A DNA stretch of 64,000 nucleotides from J038 sp036734085 (GCA_036734085.1 DAIMZF010000004.1:17026-81025), one strand, 5' to 3'; shown: positions 7,273-16,879, counted from the first letter of the stretch. The notes: generated by a model not told the origin, from the sequence alone. Numbers and translations are program-made.

Positions 7273-8961
7273 ATGTGGTGGCAGAGTAGCGTCTTTTACC
7301 AGATTTACCCGCGTAGCTTTGCGGATGCTAACGGCGACGGCATCGGGGATATTCCCGGCATCATTGACAAGCTGGATTACCTTAAAGGGCTGGGCGTGGG
7401 CGCGTTGTGGCTCTCCCCGCACTACCCCTCCCCTTTATTCGACTGCGGCTACGACGTGGCCGACTATATCAACGTTGCGCCGGAATACGGCACGCTGGAC
7501 GACTTTAAGCACCTGTTGGATGCGGCACATCAGCGTGAGATACGCATTGTCATAGACCTTGTGCTGAACCATACCTCACACGAGCACGCATGGTTTAAAG
7601 AATCGCGGCTTGGCATGGACAACCCCAAGCGTGATTGGTATGTGTGGAAGGCCCCCGCGCCTGATGGCGGGCCGCCCAACAACTGGGAATCCACCTTTGG
7701 CGGTAGCGCATGGACGCTCGACCCCATCACCGGACAATATTATTATCACTTCTTCCTGAAAGAACAGCCGGATTTAAACTGGCGTAACCCGGAAGTCAAA
7801 AAAGCGATGTGGGACGCGGCGCGCTTCTGGCTGGATTTAGGGGTGGACGGCTTCCGGCTGGACGCCATCGGCACGATTTACGAAGACCCGGCCTACACCC
7901 CGCACACCAGCAAATTCACGTCTGTGGACTTCCTGCGTTATGGCTGGAGTTGGGACTTAGAGAAGCCCGCCGACATGACCGAAGATGAGTGGAAGAAGCT
8001 GTTTGGGAATCAGGTAGATTTGCCCGAAGTGCATGATTTGATGAAGGAACTGCGTAAAATTGTGGACGAATACCCCGACCGCGTGCTAATCGGCGAGACC
8101 AGCGACCCGCGCTTTTTGGGCGATGGCACGGACGAACTCCACACGTTATTCAACTTTGAACTGATGACCGACAAGCCCATGACCGCCGCCCACGTCCGCA
8201 AAAATCTGGCATTGCTGGACGAAACCTTCCCGGCGGCGCGATGGCTGTGCAACACACTAAACAACCACGACGGCACACGGGCTTATACGCGCTACACAGA
8301 AGCCAACGAACACGGCCCGGCGCAGATGCGGCTGGCAACAGCCACCATGCTCACCCTGCCCGGCACGCCTGTTTTATACAACGGCGAAGAAATCGGCATG
8401 ACCAACTATCCACCGCAGAACTATGAGCAAGTGCGGGACTATCTCGCGCTTGTCCTGCGGGATTTAGAGCGCGAACACGGCACAGATGAGGCCGTCATCT
8501 GGGATGGTGTGCAGAAGCTCTCCCGTGATCGTTGCCGCACGCCCATGCAGTGGAGCAATAACGCCAACGGCGGCTTTAGCCCGGATGGTGTAACAACCTG
8601 GCTCCCGGTTAACCCCAATTACGCGGAAGGTGTCAACGTGGCCGACCAGGACACGGACGCCCATTCCCTGCTCAATTTTTATCGGCGGCTCATCGCGCTA
8701 CGGCAGGCCACCCCCGCCCTGATACATGGGGAGTTAGAGGTCATCAGCCCCGCCGACGCGCCGTTTCTGGCTTTCTTCCGCGATACAGACGAACAAAGCG
8801 TTATCGTCGCCATCAACTACAGCAACCAGCCGCAGATGGTGACAACCGGCATCTTTGGTGAACTGCGGGCTGTGTGGCCGCAGGACGGCGGCGTATTCCC
8901 AGCGGTCACTTTTTCACTAGAACCTTATAGTTTGGTGATAGCCGAGCTTGTAAACCCTTGA
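7273..8961 (+). CDS. GH13 alpha-glucosidase / oligo-1,6-glucosidase-like hydrolase
   Basis: A 562-residue cytoplasmic GH13 enzyme beginning with the usual WWQSSVFYQIYPRSF. Conserved regions are all present: VIDLVLNHTS, DGFRLDAIGT (nucleophile Asp197), LIGETS (acid/base Glu275) and NNHDGTR (Asp333). The calcium-loop segment DANGDGIGD near residue 20 is typical of the oligo-1,6-glucosidase and alpha-glucosidase branch. It would release glucose from short alpha-glucans, which suits the nearby GlgB and sugar importer. GAGGGA sits 9 bases before the ATG. The exact linkage specificity (alpha-1,4, alpha-1,6 or trehalose) cannot be settled by eye. Confidence 0.93.
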   Translation: MWWQSSVFYQIYPRSFADANGDGIGDIPGIIDKLDYLKGLGVGALWLSPHYPSPLFDCGYDVADYINVAPEYGTLDDFKHLLDAAHQREIRIVIDLVLNHTSHEHAWFKESRLGMDNPKRDWYVWKAPAPDGGPPNNWESTFGGSAWTLDPITGQYYYHFFLKEQPDLNWRNPEVKKAMWDAARFWLDLGVDGFRLDAIGTIYEDPAYTPHTSKFTSVDFLRYGWSWDLEKPADMTEDEWKKLFGNQVDLPEVHDLMKELRKIVDEYPDRVLIGETSDPRFLGDGTDELHTLFNFELMTDKPMTAAHVRKNLALLDETFPAARWLCNTLNNHDGTRAYTRYTEANEHGPAQMRLATATMLTLPGTPVLYNGEEIGMTNYPPQNYEQVRDYLALVLRDLEREHGTDEAVIWDGVQKLSRDRCRTPMQWSNNANGGFSPDGVTTWLPVNPNYAEGVNVADQDTDAHSLLNFYRRLIALRQATPALIHGELEVISPADAPFLAFFRDTDEQSVIVAINYSNQPQMVTTGIFGELRAVWPQDGGVFPAVTFSLEPYSLVIAELVNP

Positions 8962-9046
8962 TTGTATAGGGGGATGGCGGCATTTATTTTACAATATTCA
9001 TCAGGTTGAGGGTTAAATGAGTCCATACGCGGTTTTGCAGGGTAAA

Positions 9047-9079
9047 AACAAACGAACGAACAAACGAACCAACCAACGC
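9047..9079. repeat. Low-complexity AAC/AACG-rich tract
   Basis: A purine-rich run built from AACAAACG, AACG and AACC units lies in the 222-base gap between the GH13 and reductase genes. Nothing else was seen in this gap except the ribosome-binding site of the next gene. Confidence 0.7.
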
Positions 9080-9183
9080 CCACCTACCCTAACAATGATA
9101 ACATCATCGCGCTCTGTAAAATCAGTGTTTGCGCCATCGGCCACAGCCCTTGCGACTGAATTTATCTTTTTAAGGAGAACGCC

Positions 9184-10182
9184 GTGTTACCATCCACTTA
9201 CCGTAAACTTATTACAACGCAGTTAACCCGTAACTTTCGTCAGGCTGTCGCGGTGGTAGATACGCCGCTACAGATGCCCGGTCATGGTCAAATCCTGGTG
9301 CGGAATATGTTCGCTGGTGTCAACGCTTCGGACATTAACATCTCGTCCGGCGTGTATGACGTGGGGCCGCCGCCGTTTGATATTGGCGTGGAATCCACAG
9401 GTGAAGTCGTGGCTGTAGGCGATGGGGTGACGAACTTCAAAGTTGGTGACTTCGCCATGATGCTCAACGTGGGGGGCGGCTACCGGGAGTATGTGCTGGC
9501 CGACGCCGCCGGAGCTATCCCCATCCCACAAGCAACGGCGGAGATTACCGCGCTGATGGTGGGCGCGATAACCGCGTCTGTGGCCTTATACGAAGCAGGC
9601 CACATGACCTCCGGTGAGACCGTGCTCATCACCGCCGCCGCCGGGGGCGTGGGGGCGTTTGCGGTACAGTTCGCCAAGCAAGCCGGGAATCACGTCATCG
9701 GAACCTGTAGCACGGACGAAAAAGCGGCCACGCTCAAGGCTTTGGGCTGTGACCGGGTGGTGAACTACAAAAAAGAGAATCTGGCGGAAGTCCTTAAAGC
9801 GGAATATCCCGATGGGGTGAACCTTGTGCTGGAAAACGTCGGCGGGGAATTGTTCGACGCGGCGCTTGATAATATGGCGGTGTTGGGGCGCATGGTGGTT
9901 AACGGCTTCATCTCGGAATATGAAGGCGGGCCAGTCAACATCGACGCGCCGCGCCTGTATCAAAAACTGCTGTGGCAATCCCGCCTGATACGCGGCTTTA
10001 TTCTCGGCCACTTCGGGGAACACATCCCCAAACATCTTGAGCGCATCCTAACGGACTACTTCGATGGTAAGATTGAGTCAAAAGTAGACCCGACGACGTT
10101 CAGTGGCGTAGAGTCCATTGTAGATGCGGTTGAATATATGTACGCCGGGAAGAATAACGGCAAAATCATCATCAGTTACTAG
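9184..10182 (+). CDS. NADPH-dependent zinc-less MDR reductase (ZADH2/PTGR3-like quinone oxidoreductase)
   Basis: A 332-residue medium-chain dehydrogenase/reductase. The N-terminal GroES-like domain contains GVNASDIN, and the nucleotide-binding motif AAAGGVGAFAVQ is near residue 155. The C-terminal MYAGKNNGKIIISY is typical of this subgroup. No catalytic zinc Cys/His set is visible, so it is an enone or quinone reductase type, closest in my memory to animal ZADH2 (15-oxoprostaglandin reductase). The start codon is GTG, chosen because AAGGAG lies 6 bases before it. Its substrate is unknown. The next gene follows after 32 bases on the same strand. Confidence 0.9.
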   Translation: MLPSTYRKLITTQLTRNFRQAVAVVDTPLQMPGHGQILVRNMFAGVNASDINISSGVYDVGPPPFDIGVESTGEVVAVGDGVTNFKVGDFAMMLNVGGGYREYVLADAAGAIPIPQATAEITALMVGAITASVALYEAGHMTSGETVLITAAAGGVGAFAVQFAKQAGNHVIGTCSTDEKAATLKALGCDRVVNYKKENLAEVLKAEYPDGVNLVLENVGGELFDAALDNMAVLGRMVVNGFISEYEGGPVNIDAPRLYQKLLWQSRLIRGFILGHFGEHIPKHLERILTDYFDGKIESKVDPTTFSGVESIVDAVEYMYAGKNNGKIIISY

Positions 10183-10214
10183 AAAAAGGTAGTCAACGGG
10201 GGGGGTAGGCGGTC

Positions 10215-10667
10215 ATGACGAACCTTGAAACACTGGAACACGGCATTAGCCGCGCATGGGTTGATGTGCCGCAGGCATCCGTGCGGATTTGCGTCATACA
10301 CACGCCGGATGTGATGGACAGAGCCGCCATCGACTATTGGGCACAGTTAATGCACGCATGTTTTGAGGCCATCCCTGCCCAACAACCCGCCTACCTGCTC
10401 CACGATTTGCAAGCGCACACACGCATCATCCCGCGTTATGTGCGCTTGCAGGCTGGCCGCATCTACGAAACTTTGACCGAACGGCGCGTTTATAATGCTT
10501 TCGTCACGCCAGATGCACTGGTCTTCCCGTTGTTAAGCGCCATCCGCACCGCCAAACCCCCAGCCCTAGCGCGGACTGATGCCCCTATTGTGGAGCGCAT
10601 CTTCACGGATTATGATAGTGGTATCAAATGGTTGATGAGCGAAGTTCCGCAGGATTTTAGTGCTTAG
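10215..10667 (+). CDS. Hypothetical protein, possibly STAS/SpoIIAA-like
   Basis: A 150-residue soluble protein without a signal or membrane segment. The order of elements resembles the SpoIIAA-like fold: an early strand pair (VRICVIHTPDVMD), a helix with YWAQLMHACFEAI, a central strand (AYLLHDLQAH) and a final helix (DYDSGIKWLMSEV). It recalls the protein at 27869-28300, which has the same length and plan. This is inference from layout, not a clear motif match. It follows the reductase closely and may share its transcript. Confidence 0.7.
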   Translation: MTNLETLEHGISRAWVDVPQASVRICVIHTPDVMDRAAIDYWAQLMHACFEAIPAQQPAYLLHDLQAHTRIIPRYVRLQAGRIYETLTERRVYNAFVTPDALVFPLLSAIRTAKPPALARTDAPIVERIFTDYDSGIKWLMSEVPQDFSA

Positions 10668-10758
10668 CGATTAGTTACAAACTTTTTACAAGTCTCAGGC
10701 TTTAAAAAGCGTAAACTCATCTCTAACATAATAACTGAAAAATGACGGGTGATGAGAC

Positions 10759-11247
10759 ATGACAAACACAAAGACCATCCACACCAATACAGAGGTACAA
10801 GCAACGGGCTTTAAGTTCTCGCTCTACTGGTTTAGCATCGCCGTTCTGCTGGTTGCGCTGGGCGTAAGCGGTTACCTGAGTTACCTTAAGCTATTCCCGG
10901 CGGTGGTGGCGGCGTGCCCGGCGGGGGGCACGTTTGACTGCGGCACGGTACTCAACAGCCGCTATTCGGAGGTTTCCGGCGTGCCGATTGCTTACTTGGG
11001 CTTCATCACCAATGTGGTGATGCTCGGCCTGTTGGTGATGGAACGCACCGTCCGCACTTTAGCCGATATTGCGCCGATTTTAGTGTTCTTCGTGGCGCTG
11101 TTCGCCTTTATTTACTCGGTGTATCTGGTCTATCTACAGGCGTTTGTCATCGGCTCGTATTGCCCGTGGTGCTTAACGCACGAGGCATTGATTACACTGG
11201 TTTTTGGCGCGGCAGCCTTACGGTTACGCTCTGCTTTAAAGTCCTAG
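10759..11247 (+). CDS. Vitamin K epoxide reductase (VKOR) family membrane protein
   Basis: A 162-residue protein with four to five membrane helices. It has the VKOR Cys pattern: the loop pair in AACPAGGTFDCGTVLNSRYS and the active-site CPWC in GSYCPWCLTHEA, together with the conserved Ser/Tyr region after CGTVL. Bacterial VKOR reoxidises a DsbA-like thioredoxin using quinone, so it drives extracytoplasmic disulfide formation. No fused or adjacent thioredoxin domain is present, so the partner must be elsewhere. The 3' end overlaps the convergent cytochrome gene by 12 bases. Confidence 0.93.
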   Translation: MTNTKTIHTNTEVQATGFKFSLYWFSIAVLLVALGVSGYLSYLKLFPAVVAACPAGGTFDCGTVLNSRYSEVSGVPIAYLGFITNVVMLGLLVMERTVRTLADIAPILVFFVALFAFIYSVYLVYLQAFVIGSYCPWCLTHEALITLVFGAAALRLRSALKS

Positions 11248-11643
11248 CATATACTCGATTAAATCCGCAATATCCTGGGGCGTTAGCCGTTGTCCGTAGT
11301 CGGGATACATCACGTTGGCATAACCCTCCACAACGTGGCGCCCCACATCCACGATAGACCAGAAGCTATACTCCCGTGCGGATTCCCCCGCGACGCGCTC
11401 ACCCGCAATTTGCCCATACCCAGCCAATCCCGGCGACGCGCCGCCTGTGCCATCCACCACATGACAGCTAATGCACGTCGGCCCACGGTTAACAGACTGG
11501 CGGAAGAGTTCTTCGCCGCGTGCGGCGTCGCCCACAGTGGGGATGTCCGCAAAGGTAAGCGGTGCTTCGTTGACTGAGCCAGCGTTGCACCCGGCAAGTA
11601 CCAGCGCTACGCACAGCAGGACAATGGGGGTTAATCTACGCAT
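11236..11643 (-). CDS. c-type cytochrome lipoprotein
   Basis: From the start at 11643 (MRRLTPIVLL) the protein has 135 residues: a signal peptide ending in lipobox LAGC, then one class I cytochrome c domain with haem motif CISCH and a later Met (YANVMYPDYG) as likely sixth ligand. It would be lipid-anchored outside the cell membrane and carry electrons to a terminal oxidase or other acceptor. The longer frame to 11757 was not used, because the lipoprotein signal begins at this Met and AGGAG lies 11 bases before it. The gene is convergent with and overlaps the VKOR gene. Confidence 0.9.
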   Translation of the reverse strand: MRRLTPIVLLCVALVLAGCNAGSVNEAPLTFADIPTVGDAARGEELFRQSVNRGPTCISCHVVDGTGGASPGLAGYGQIAGERVAGESAREYSFWSIVDVGRHVVEGYANVMYPDYGQRLTPQDIADLIEYMLGL

Positions 11644-11789
11644 TTTAGGATGAACTCCTGTGAGTTGTTTCATTGGTTGATAACAATACATTCTCGTCCT
11701 TAGATTATAGGGGATTACGCCGCATTTTGTGAGGTTATCCCCTGCCGGGCGGCGCAATCCATCGCACGGTTGATGGGTTATCCGTACGG

Positions 11790-13319
11790 TTATCCGTACA
11801 ACGCGCCGAACTTCTCGCGCAGGTAGGCCATATACGCCGCCGGGTTGATGCCCTCCCCCGTCACGCGGCGCGTTAGCTCATCGGCGGTGTACTTGCGCCC
11901 GTGTGCATAGATGTTATCCGTCAGCCAACCCAGCAACGGCGCAAACTCTCCGCGCTGGATTTGCTCCGGTGTGCCGATGCCATCGCGCAAGGCCACCGCG
12001 TAATATTGCGACGCCAGCAGATTGCCCAGCGCATACCCGACAAACGCGCCGATGCCGCCCACGCTCCAGTGAACATCCTGCAAAACGCCGTGCGCGTCAT
12101 CCTGCGGGGTAATGCCAAAATATTGCCGGAATGTATCGTTCCATGCGGCGGGCAGGTCTTTTACACTCAACTGGCCTTCCACCCATGCCCGCTCAATCTC
12201 AAAACGGAGCATGATGTGCAGGTTATAGGTTAGCTCGTCGGCTTCCACGCGGCTGTATTGGGCATAACTGCGGTTGACCGCCCGGTACATGGCTTCCGGT
12301 GTCGCGCCTTGCAGTTGTTCCGGGAAGACGGCCTGCGCGTGTGGCAGGAACCACTCCCAGAACGCTTGGGAACGCCCGACAAGGTTTTCCCATGTGCGTG
12401 ATTGTGATTCCGCTAAGGCGTGGGAGTAGCCTTCCATGTCGGATAGATACGTACCATCCAGATGCGCCGCGATGCCCTGCCCGTGCAGGCCATGTCCGCT
12501 TTCGTGCAGTGTGCCATAAAATGCCGGGTTGAAGAAGTTGGCGTTGTAGCGGGTGGTGATGCGAATATCGTACTTGCCCACCTGCAAGCAGAACGGGTGC
12601 GGCGCTTCGTGGAAAGTCGCCCACTGTTCAAAATCCGCACCGATAGCGCGTGCGGCCATCATGCACAGTTCGCGCTGTTGTTGGATGGGGTAAGGTTGAT
12701 GCAAAACGTCCGCGTTAACGCGGCCTGCGTTGGCGTGCGTCAGGCCGACAAGCTCGATAAGTGCCGGGCGGTGGGCATCGAAGATGGCTTGGGTCTGGCG
12801 GGTGGTCAGCCCACGCTCCCATGTGCCCAGAAACACATCATAGGCGTGTTCGTAGCCCCCGCGCAAATCCGCCTCTTGCAGTTTGGCCTGCATAATGCGC
12901 TCTAAAAAGGGCGCGAAACTGGCGAAGTCGTTGTTCGCTTTGGCCGTCTTCCACGCGATGAAGGAGTCTGCCGTCAGCGCGGCGTATTGTGCGACAAAAT
13001 CCGTCGGCAGTTGGGAGGCATACGCGAAGTCGCGTTCCGCCACGCGGATGAGTGACGTTGCATCACTGTCGAAGTCGCTCATATCTACTTCGGCCTTTGC
13101 CGCTTCAATCAGTTTTAGCGTGTGGTCGCTGGTCAGGCGTTCGTGCTTCAGGCGTTGCAGGGTGCCCATCTGCGCGGCACGGACGGACGCCCCACCCGGC
13201 GGCATCATCACGTTTTGATCCCAGTACAGCACATGATAGGCGGCGCTGATGTGGTGGATGTCGTCCAGCCATGTTTGTAAGGTCTGCAAGGGGGATGATG
13301 GATTGTTTGCCATAAACAT
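11790..13319 (-). CDS. M32 family carboxypeptidase (carboxypeptidase Taq)
   Basis: A zinc metallocarboxypeptidase of about 509 residues, close to the family's usual 500. The M32 motifs appear in order: HPF, DIRITT (DxRxT), the zinc motif HESGH, an ESQSRTWEN segment with the third zinc ligand Glu (the family's usual His before it is Ala here), and GVLQDVHW (GxxQDxHW). It is cytoplasmic, with no signal peptide, and trims C-terminal residues from peptides. The start at 13319 (MFMANNP) removes a basic, unlikely extension up to 13391; MANNP at 13313 is equally possible. Confidence 0.94.
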   Translation of the reverse strand: MFMANNPSSPLQTLQTWLDDIHHISAAYHVLYWDQNVMMPPGGASVRAAQMGTLQRLKHERLTSDHTLKLIEAAKAEVDMSDFDSDATSLIRVAERDFAYASQLPTDFVAQYAALTADSFIAWKTAKANNDFASFAPFLERIMQAKLQEADLRGGYEHAYDVFLGTWERGLTTRQTQAIFDAHRPALIELVGLTHANAGRVNADVLHQPYPIQQQRELCMMAARAIGADFEQWATFHEAPHPFCLQVGKYDIRITTRYNANFFNPAFYGTLHESGHGLHGQGIAAHLDGTYLSDMEGYSHALAESQSRTWENLVGRSQAFWEWFLPHAQAVFPEQLQGATPEAMYRAVNRSYAQYSRVEADELTYNLHIMLRFEIERAWVEGQLSVKDLPAAWNDTFRQYFGITPQDDAHGVLQDVHWSVGGIGAFVGYALGNLLASQYYAVALRDGIGTPEQIQRGEFAPLLGWLTDNIYAHGRKYTADELTRRVTGEGINPAAYMAYLREKFGALYG

Positions 13320-13418
13320 CAACTTTCTGTATCGTTTCGCGTCACTTTTGGCGTGATTATACCGCTTATGCCAGCGCACGGATAAGGCCATAGGGGACTA
13401 ACATGACACTAAATCTTT

Positions 13419-13447
13419 TTGCACAGGCTCTGATATTATGGTAAAGT
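13419..13447 (+). promoter_or_regulatory. Predicted sigma-70 promoter
   Basis: TTGCAC (13419-13424), a 17-base spacer and TAAAGT (13442-13447) lie about 40 bases before the ATG of the membrane-protein gene at 13485. It is a reasonable housekeeping promoter by consensus, without experimental proof. Confidence 0.5.
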
Positions 13448-13484
13448 ATGTGAAGAATATCACAAAGAGAGAGGTGGTGCAACG

Positions 13485-14594
13485 ATGCGTCATTGGAAAG
13501 CCTTGTTAGCGATGGTGCTGGCGTTGTTTTTATTGCCAGAGGTCGCCGGCGCACACGTCAAATGGTTTACGGATTTTAGCTTTACAGACCCACCCCGCAC
13601 ACTCGGCGAAGTGCTGACGCCGTTGTTCTTCGGCCTGACCGCGTTGAGCGTGGTCACGTTGGCGGCGTTGGTCTTTGTCGAGTCGCGCATCCGGCACATG
13701 GACTGGTATAAAAACGCGGTGAACTGGTTTATGGAACGCCGTGACTACAGCACATTGGTCATGCGTATTGGCATGGGGCTAACGCTGATGCTCAGTTGGC
13801 AGGCGGATACTTTGCTCTCGCCGGATTTAAACGTCGCTGACCAGCCCGCGATCGGCTGGTTGCAGTTTTTCATCGCCGGGTTGTTGCTGTTCCCACGTAC
13901 CACGCCGATAGCTGGTTTGGGCGTCATCGGGCTATATGGGCTGTCGGTGGTGCAGTTTGGCGCGTTTTATATGCTGGATTACTTCGCGTTTGTGGGCGTG
14001 GGCGTGTTTTTACTACTCAGCACAGTGCAGAACATCCGCATCCGGGCGTTACGCATCCCAGCGTTGTACTTCAGTGTTGGGTTTTCACTGTGTTGGCTGG
14101 CGCTGGAAAAGCTGATTTATGCCGAGTGGGGGCTGTATCTGCTGGAGCAAAACCCGCAGTTGGCGCTCGGCTTAAATATTGAGTTCTTCCTCATTAGCGC
14201 GGCTTTTGTGGAATTTGCGCTGGGCTATCTGCTGATTATCGGCCTGCTGGAACGCCCCTTAGCCTTGGTCATCACGGCGGTATTCTTCACGACAACGCTG
14301 GTCTTTGGCAAGGTGGAAGTCATCGGGCATACCATCATCCACGCCGCGCTGATTGTCTTCCTGCTGATGGGGCCGGGCACGGTGTATAAGCCGCCTGTAG
14401 AGACTCATCGCCGCTTGCCAATGCGGATGGCATTCGCCAGTGTGAACTTTGTGGTTCTGCTGGCCGTGCTGATTATCCCGTATAGCGCGCTATCACAGGC
14501 ACAATACCGCGAAGAAATCGCGGAAGAAGCCCGCATTGAACGCTTCATCGTGGATGCCGCCAGCGCGGGGGTGTTTTTTCCGGCCACGCCCTGA
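13485..14594 (+). CDS. Multi-spanning membrane protein with signal peptide (AHVKWF type)
   Basis: A 369-residue protein with a cleavable signal (LPEVAGA then HVKWF) and about nine membrane helices. The mature N terminus HVKWFTDF is a recurring start in DoxX-like bacterial membrane proteins, often near respiratory or redox genes. The His and Trp residues near the membrane surface could bind a metal or quinone. I do not recognise a specific function. A promoter at 13419-13447 and GAGAGAGG upstream of the ATG support the start. It is convergent with glgB. Confidence 0.8.
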   Translation: MRHWKALLAMVLALFLLPEVAGAHVKWFTDFSFTDPPRTLGEVLTPLFFGLTALSVVTLAALVFVESRIRHMDWYKNAVNWFMERRDYSTLVMRIGMGLTLMLSWQADTLLSPDLNVADQPAIGWLQFFIAGLLLFPRTTPIAGLGVIGLYGLSVVQFGAFYMLDYFAFVGVGVFLLLSTVQNIRIRALRIPALYFSVGFSLCWLALEKLIYAEWGLYLLEQNPQLALGLNIEFFLISAAFVEFALGYLLIIGLLERPLALVITAVFFTTTLVFGKVEVIGHTIIHAALIVFLLMGPGTVYKPPVETHRRLPMRMAFASVNFVVLLAVLIIPYSALSQAQYREEIAEEARIERFIVDAASAGVFFPATP

Positions 14595-14602
14595 ATTCAT
14601 TT

Positions 14603-14634
14603 GTAGGGGGACAGCACGTGTATCGTCCCCCTAC
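14603..14634. terminator. GC-rich hairpin between convergent genes
   Basis: A perfect 10-bp stem, GTAGGGGGAC (14603-14612) with GTCCCCCTAC (14625-14634), and a 12-base loop fill the gap between the membrane-protein gene and glgB. No T-tract follows on either strand. Confidence 0.6.
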
Positions 14635-14647
14635 CCTGACACATGCT

Positions 14648-16834
14648 TTACCCCTGCGGCTTAAGGATAATCATGCCCAACGGCGGCAGGGTAAGGTCAA
14701 TGCTGTTGGAGAAGTTCTGCCAGGCATACGGGCTGGCCTCGCGCCCACCTTTATTACCCAGATTACCGCCGCCGTAGATTTCACTATCACTGTTCAACAG
14801 TTCCAGGTAATATCCGCCTTGCGGCACGCCGATACGGTAGCTCAGGCGCGGGACGGGGGTAAAGTTACAGACAATCACCAGGAAGTCTTTGCGGTCTTTG
14901 GCGTAGCGGATGTAACTAAAGACGCTCTGGTCGCTGTCGTTGGCCTCAATCCACTGGAAGCCCTCCGGCATGTAATCCGCTTCGTAAAGCGCAGGCTCCG
15001 CACGGTACAGGTGATTAATGTCGCGCATCCATGTCTTTGTGGTCTGGTGCGTGTCCAGTTCCAGCAGATGCCAGTCTAAACTTTTTTCCTCGCTCCATTC
15101 CTGCCATTGCCCGAACTCCTGCCCCATGAAGTTCAGTTTTTTACCGGGATGCGTGTACTGATAGCCAAAAAGCAAGCGCAACGTGGCGAACTTCTGCCAC
15201 CAGTCGCCGGGAATTTTGCCCATCAACGAGCCTTTGCCGTGTACCACTTCATCATGGCTGAGCGACAGCACAAAGTTCTCTGTAAACGCATACATCATGG
15301 AGAAGGTGAGGTTATTGTGATGAAAGCGACGATGCACCGGGTCTTTACTGATGTATTGCAGTGTATCGTGCATCCAGCCCATGTTCCACTTCAGCGTGAA
15401 GCCCAGCCCGCCGAGATATGTCGGGCGGCTGACCATCGCCCACGCGGTTGATTCTTCCGCAATCGTCATCGCGCCGGGCACTTCGCGGTGGATGGCCTCA
15501 TTCGCCCGCTTGATGAAGTCCACCGCCTCAAGCGATTCATTGCCGCCGTGCTGATTAGGTATCCATTCGCCATCTTTGCGGCCAAAATCCAGATACAGCA
15601 TCGACGAAACCGCGTCCACCCGCAAGCCGTCGATATGATATTCGCGTAACCAGAACAGCGCATTGGAGATTAAAAAATTGCAGACTTCGTTACGCCCGTA
15701 GTTAAAGATATACGTGCCCCAGTCGGGATGCTCGCCCTGTCGGGGGTCGTCATGCTCGTACAGGTGCGTGCCATCAAAAAAGCTCAGCGAAAAGCCATCT
15801 TTCGGGAAGTGTGCCGGAACCCAGTCCAAAATCACGCCGATTCCGTTCTGATGGCAGACATCCACAAAGTACATAAAATCCTGCGGTGTGCCGAAGCGCC
15901 GTGTCGGGGCATAGTAGCCGGTCACCTGGTAGCCCCAACTGCCATCAAAGGGATGCTCCGCGATGGGCAATAGCTCGATGTGGGTGTACCCCATCGCCTT
16001 GACATAATCCACCAGTTCAACGGCTAATTCACGGTAAGTCAGCCAGTCGCCATTCTCTTTTTGCCGCCAACTGCCCAGATGCACCTCGTAGATAGACATG
16101 GGCGATTCTAGCGGGTTTTGCTCCGCACGGGCTTGTAGCCATTCGGCATCGTGCCATGTGTAGGTATTCAGGTCTTCCACCGTAGAGGCGGTATTGGGGC
16201 GTAGCTCGGAGCCAAAGCCGAACGGGTCGAACTTCTCCGCACGGTACAGGTGATATTGTGAGCGAATCTCGAATTTATAATGCACACCGGGCGTTAGCTC
16301 CGGCACAAATAACTCCCACACGCCGCTTTCGCCATGGCGGTGCATGGGGTGGGCGCGTGCATCCCACCCGTTGAAGTCCCCCACCAGGCCGACCTTACGC
16401 GCATTGGGCGCCCACACCGCAAAGTTGACCCCGCGCACGCCGTCTACCTCGCGCAGATGTGCGCCGAACTTCTTGTAAGCGTCCAGCAAATCACCCTGAC
16501 TCCACAGATACAGGTCAAAATCCGTCAGCATATCCGGAAAGGCATAGGGGTCGTGGATGGTGCGGGTGTCGCCTTCCACCGTGCGGATTTCGTACTGATA
16601 CGTCGTGCCGGGATTTTGCGCGACGGTGGCCTGAAACAAGCCGTTTTCGTGCAGGCGTTGCATGGGGGTGCGCTCTTGGCCGATGAGCAACTGCACGGTA
16701 TCCGCCGTTGGGTATAACAGACGAACGGTGAACCCTTCCGCATCAGGATGCACGCCGAGCATATCGCGGGGTGCGCCGTGATCGCCATGAACAAGGGCGT
16801 TAATTCCGTCCGGGTGTAAGGATGTGTCGGTCAT
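14648..16834 (-). CDS. glgB: 1,4-alpha-glucan branching enzyme (GlgB, EC 2.4.1.18)
   Basis: A 728-residue GH13 branching enzyme of normal length. An N-terminal extra CBM48-like region (to about 110) precedes the CBM48 domain (VWAPNARKVGLVGDFNGWD). The catalytic barrel shows ELLPIAEHPFDGSWGYQ, GLRVDAVSSM (nucleophile Asp), TIAEEST (acid/base Glu) and LSHDEVVHGKGS (Asp). It makes alpha-1,6 branches in glycogen. It is encoded apart from glgA and glgC, which are not in the window. The start is accepted as the longest frame with a sensible N terminus; no strong ribosome-binding site is seen. Confidence 0.96.
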   Translation of the reverse strand: MTDTSLHPDGINALVHGDHGAPRDMLGVHPDAEGFTVRLLYPTADTVQLLIGQERTPMQRLHENGLFQATVAQNPGTTYQYEIRTVEGDTRTIHDPYAFPDMLTDFDLYLWSQGDLLDAYKKFGAHLREVDGVRGVNFAVWAPNARKVGLVGDFNGWDARAHPMHRHGESGVWELFVPELTPGVHYKFEIRSQYHLYRAEKFDPFGFGSELRPNTASTVEDLNTYTWHDAEWLQARAEQNPLESPMSIYEVHLGSWRQKENGDWLTYRELAVELVDYVKAMGYTHIELLPIAEHPFDGSWGYQVTGYYAPTRRFGTPQDFMYFVDVCHQNGIGVILDWVPAHFPKDGFSLSFFDGTHLYEHDDPRQGEHPDWGTYIFNYGRNEVCNFLISNALFWLREYHIDGLRVDAVSSMLYLDFGRKDGEWIPNQHGGNESLEAVDFIKRANEAIHREVPGAMTIAEESTAWAMVSRPTYLGGLGFTLKWNMGWMHDTLQYISKDPVHRRFHHNNLTFSMMYAFTENFVLSLSHDEVVHGKGSLMGKIPGDWWQKFATLRLLFGYQYTHPGKKLNFMGQEFGQWQEWSEEKSLDWHLLELDTHQTTKTWMRDINHLYRAEPALYEADYMPEGFQWIEANDSDQSVFSYIRYAKDRKDFLVIVCNFTPVPRLSYRIGVPQGGYYLELLNSDSEIYGGGNLGNKGGREASPYAWQNFSNSIDLTLPPLGMIILKPQG

Positions 16835-16879
16835 GGGGTTTTGTCCGTTCTCTGCTAAGGTAAAAAATGAAATCGTCGT

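Noticed and set aside
9017..9226. A 69-codon frame before the reductase gene
   Set aside because: It crosses the low-complexity tract and the AAGGAG of the real gene and has no domain.
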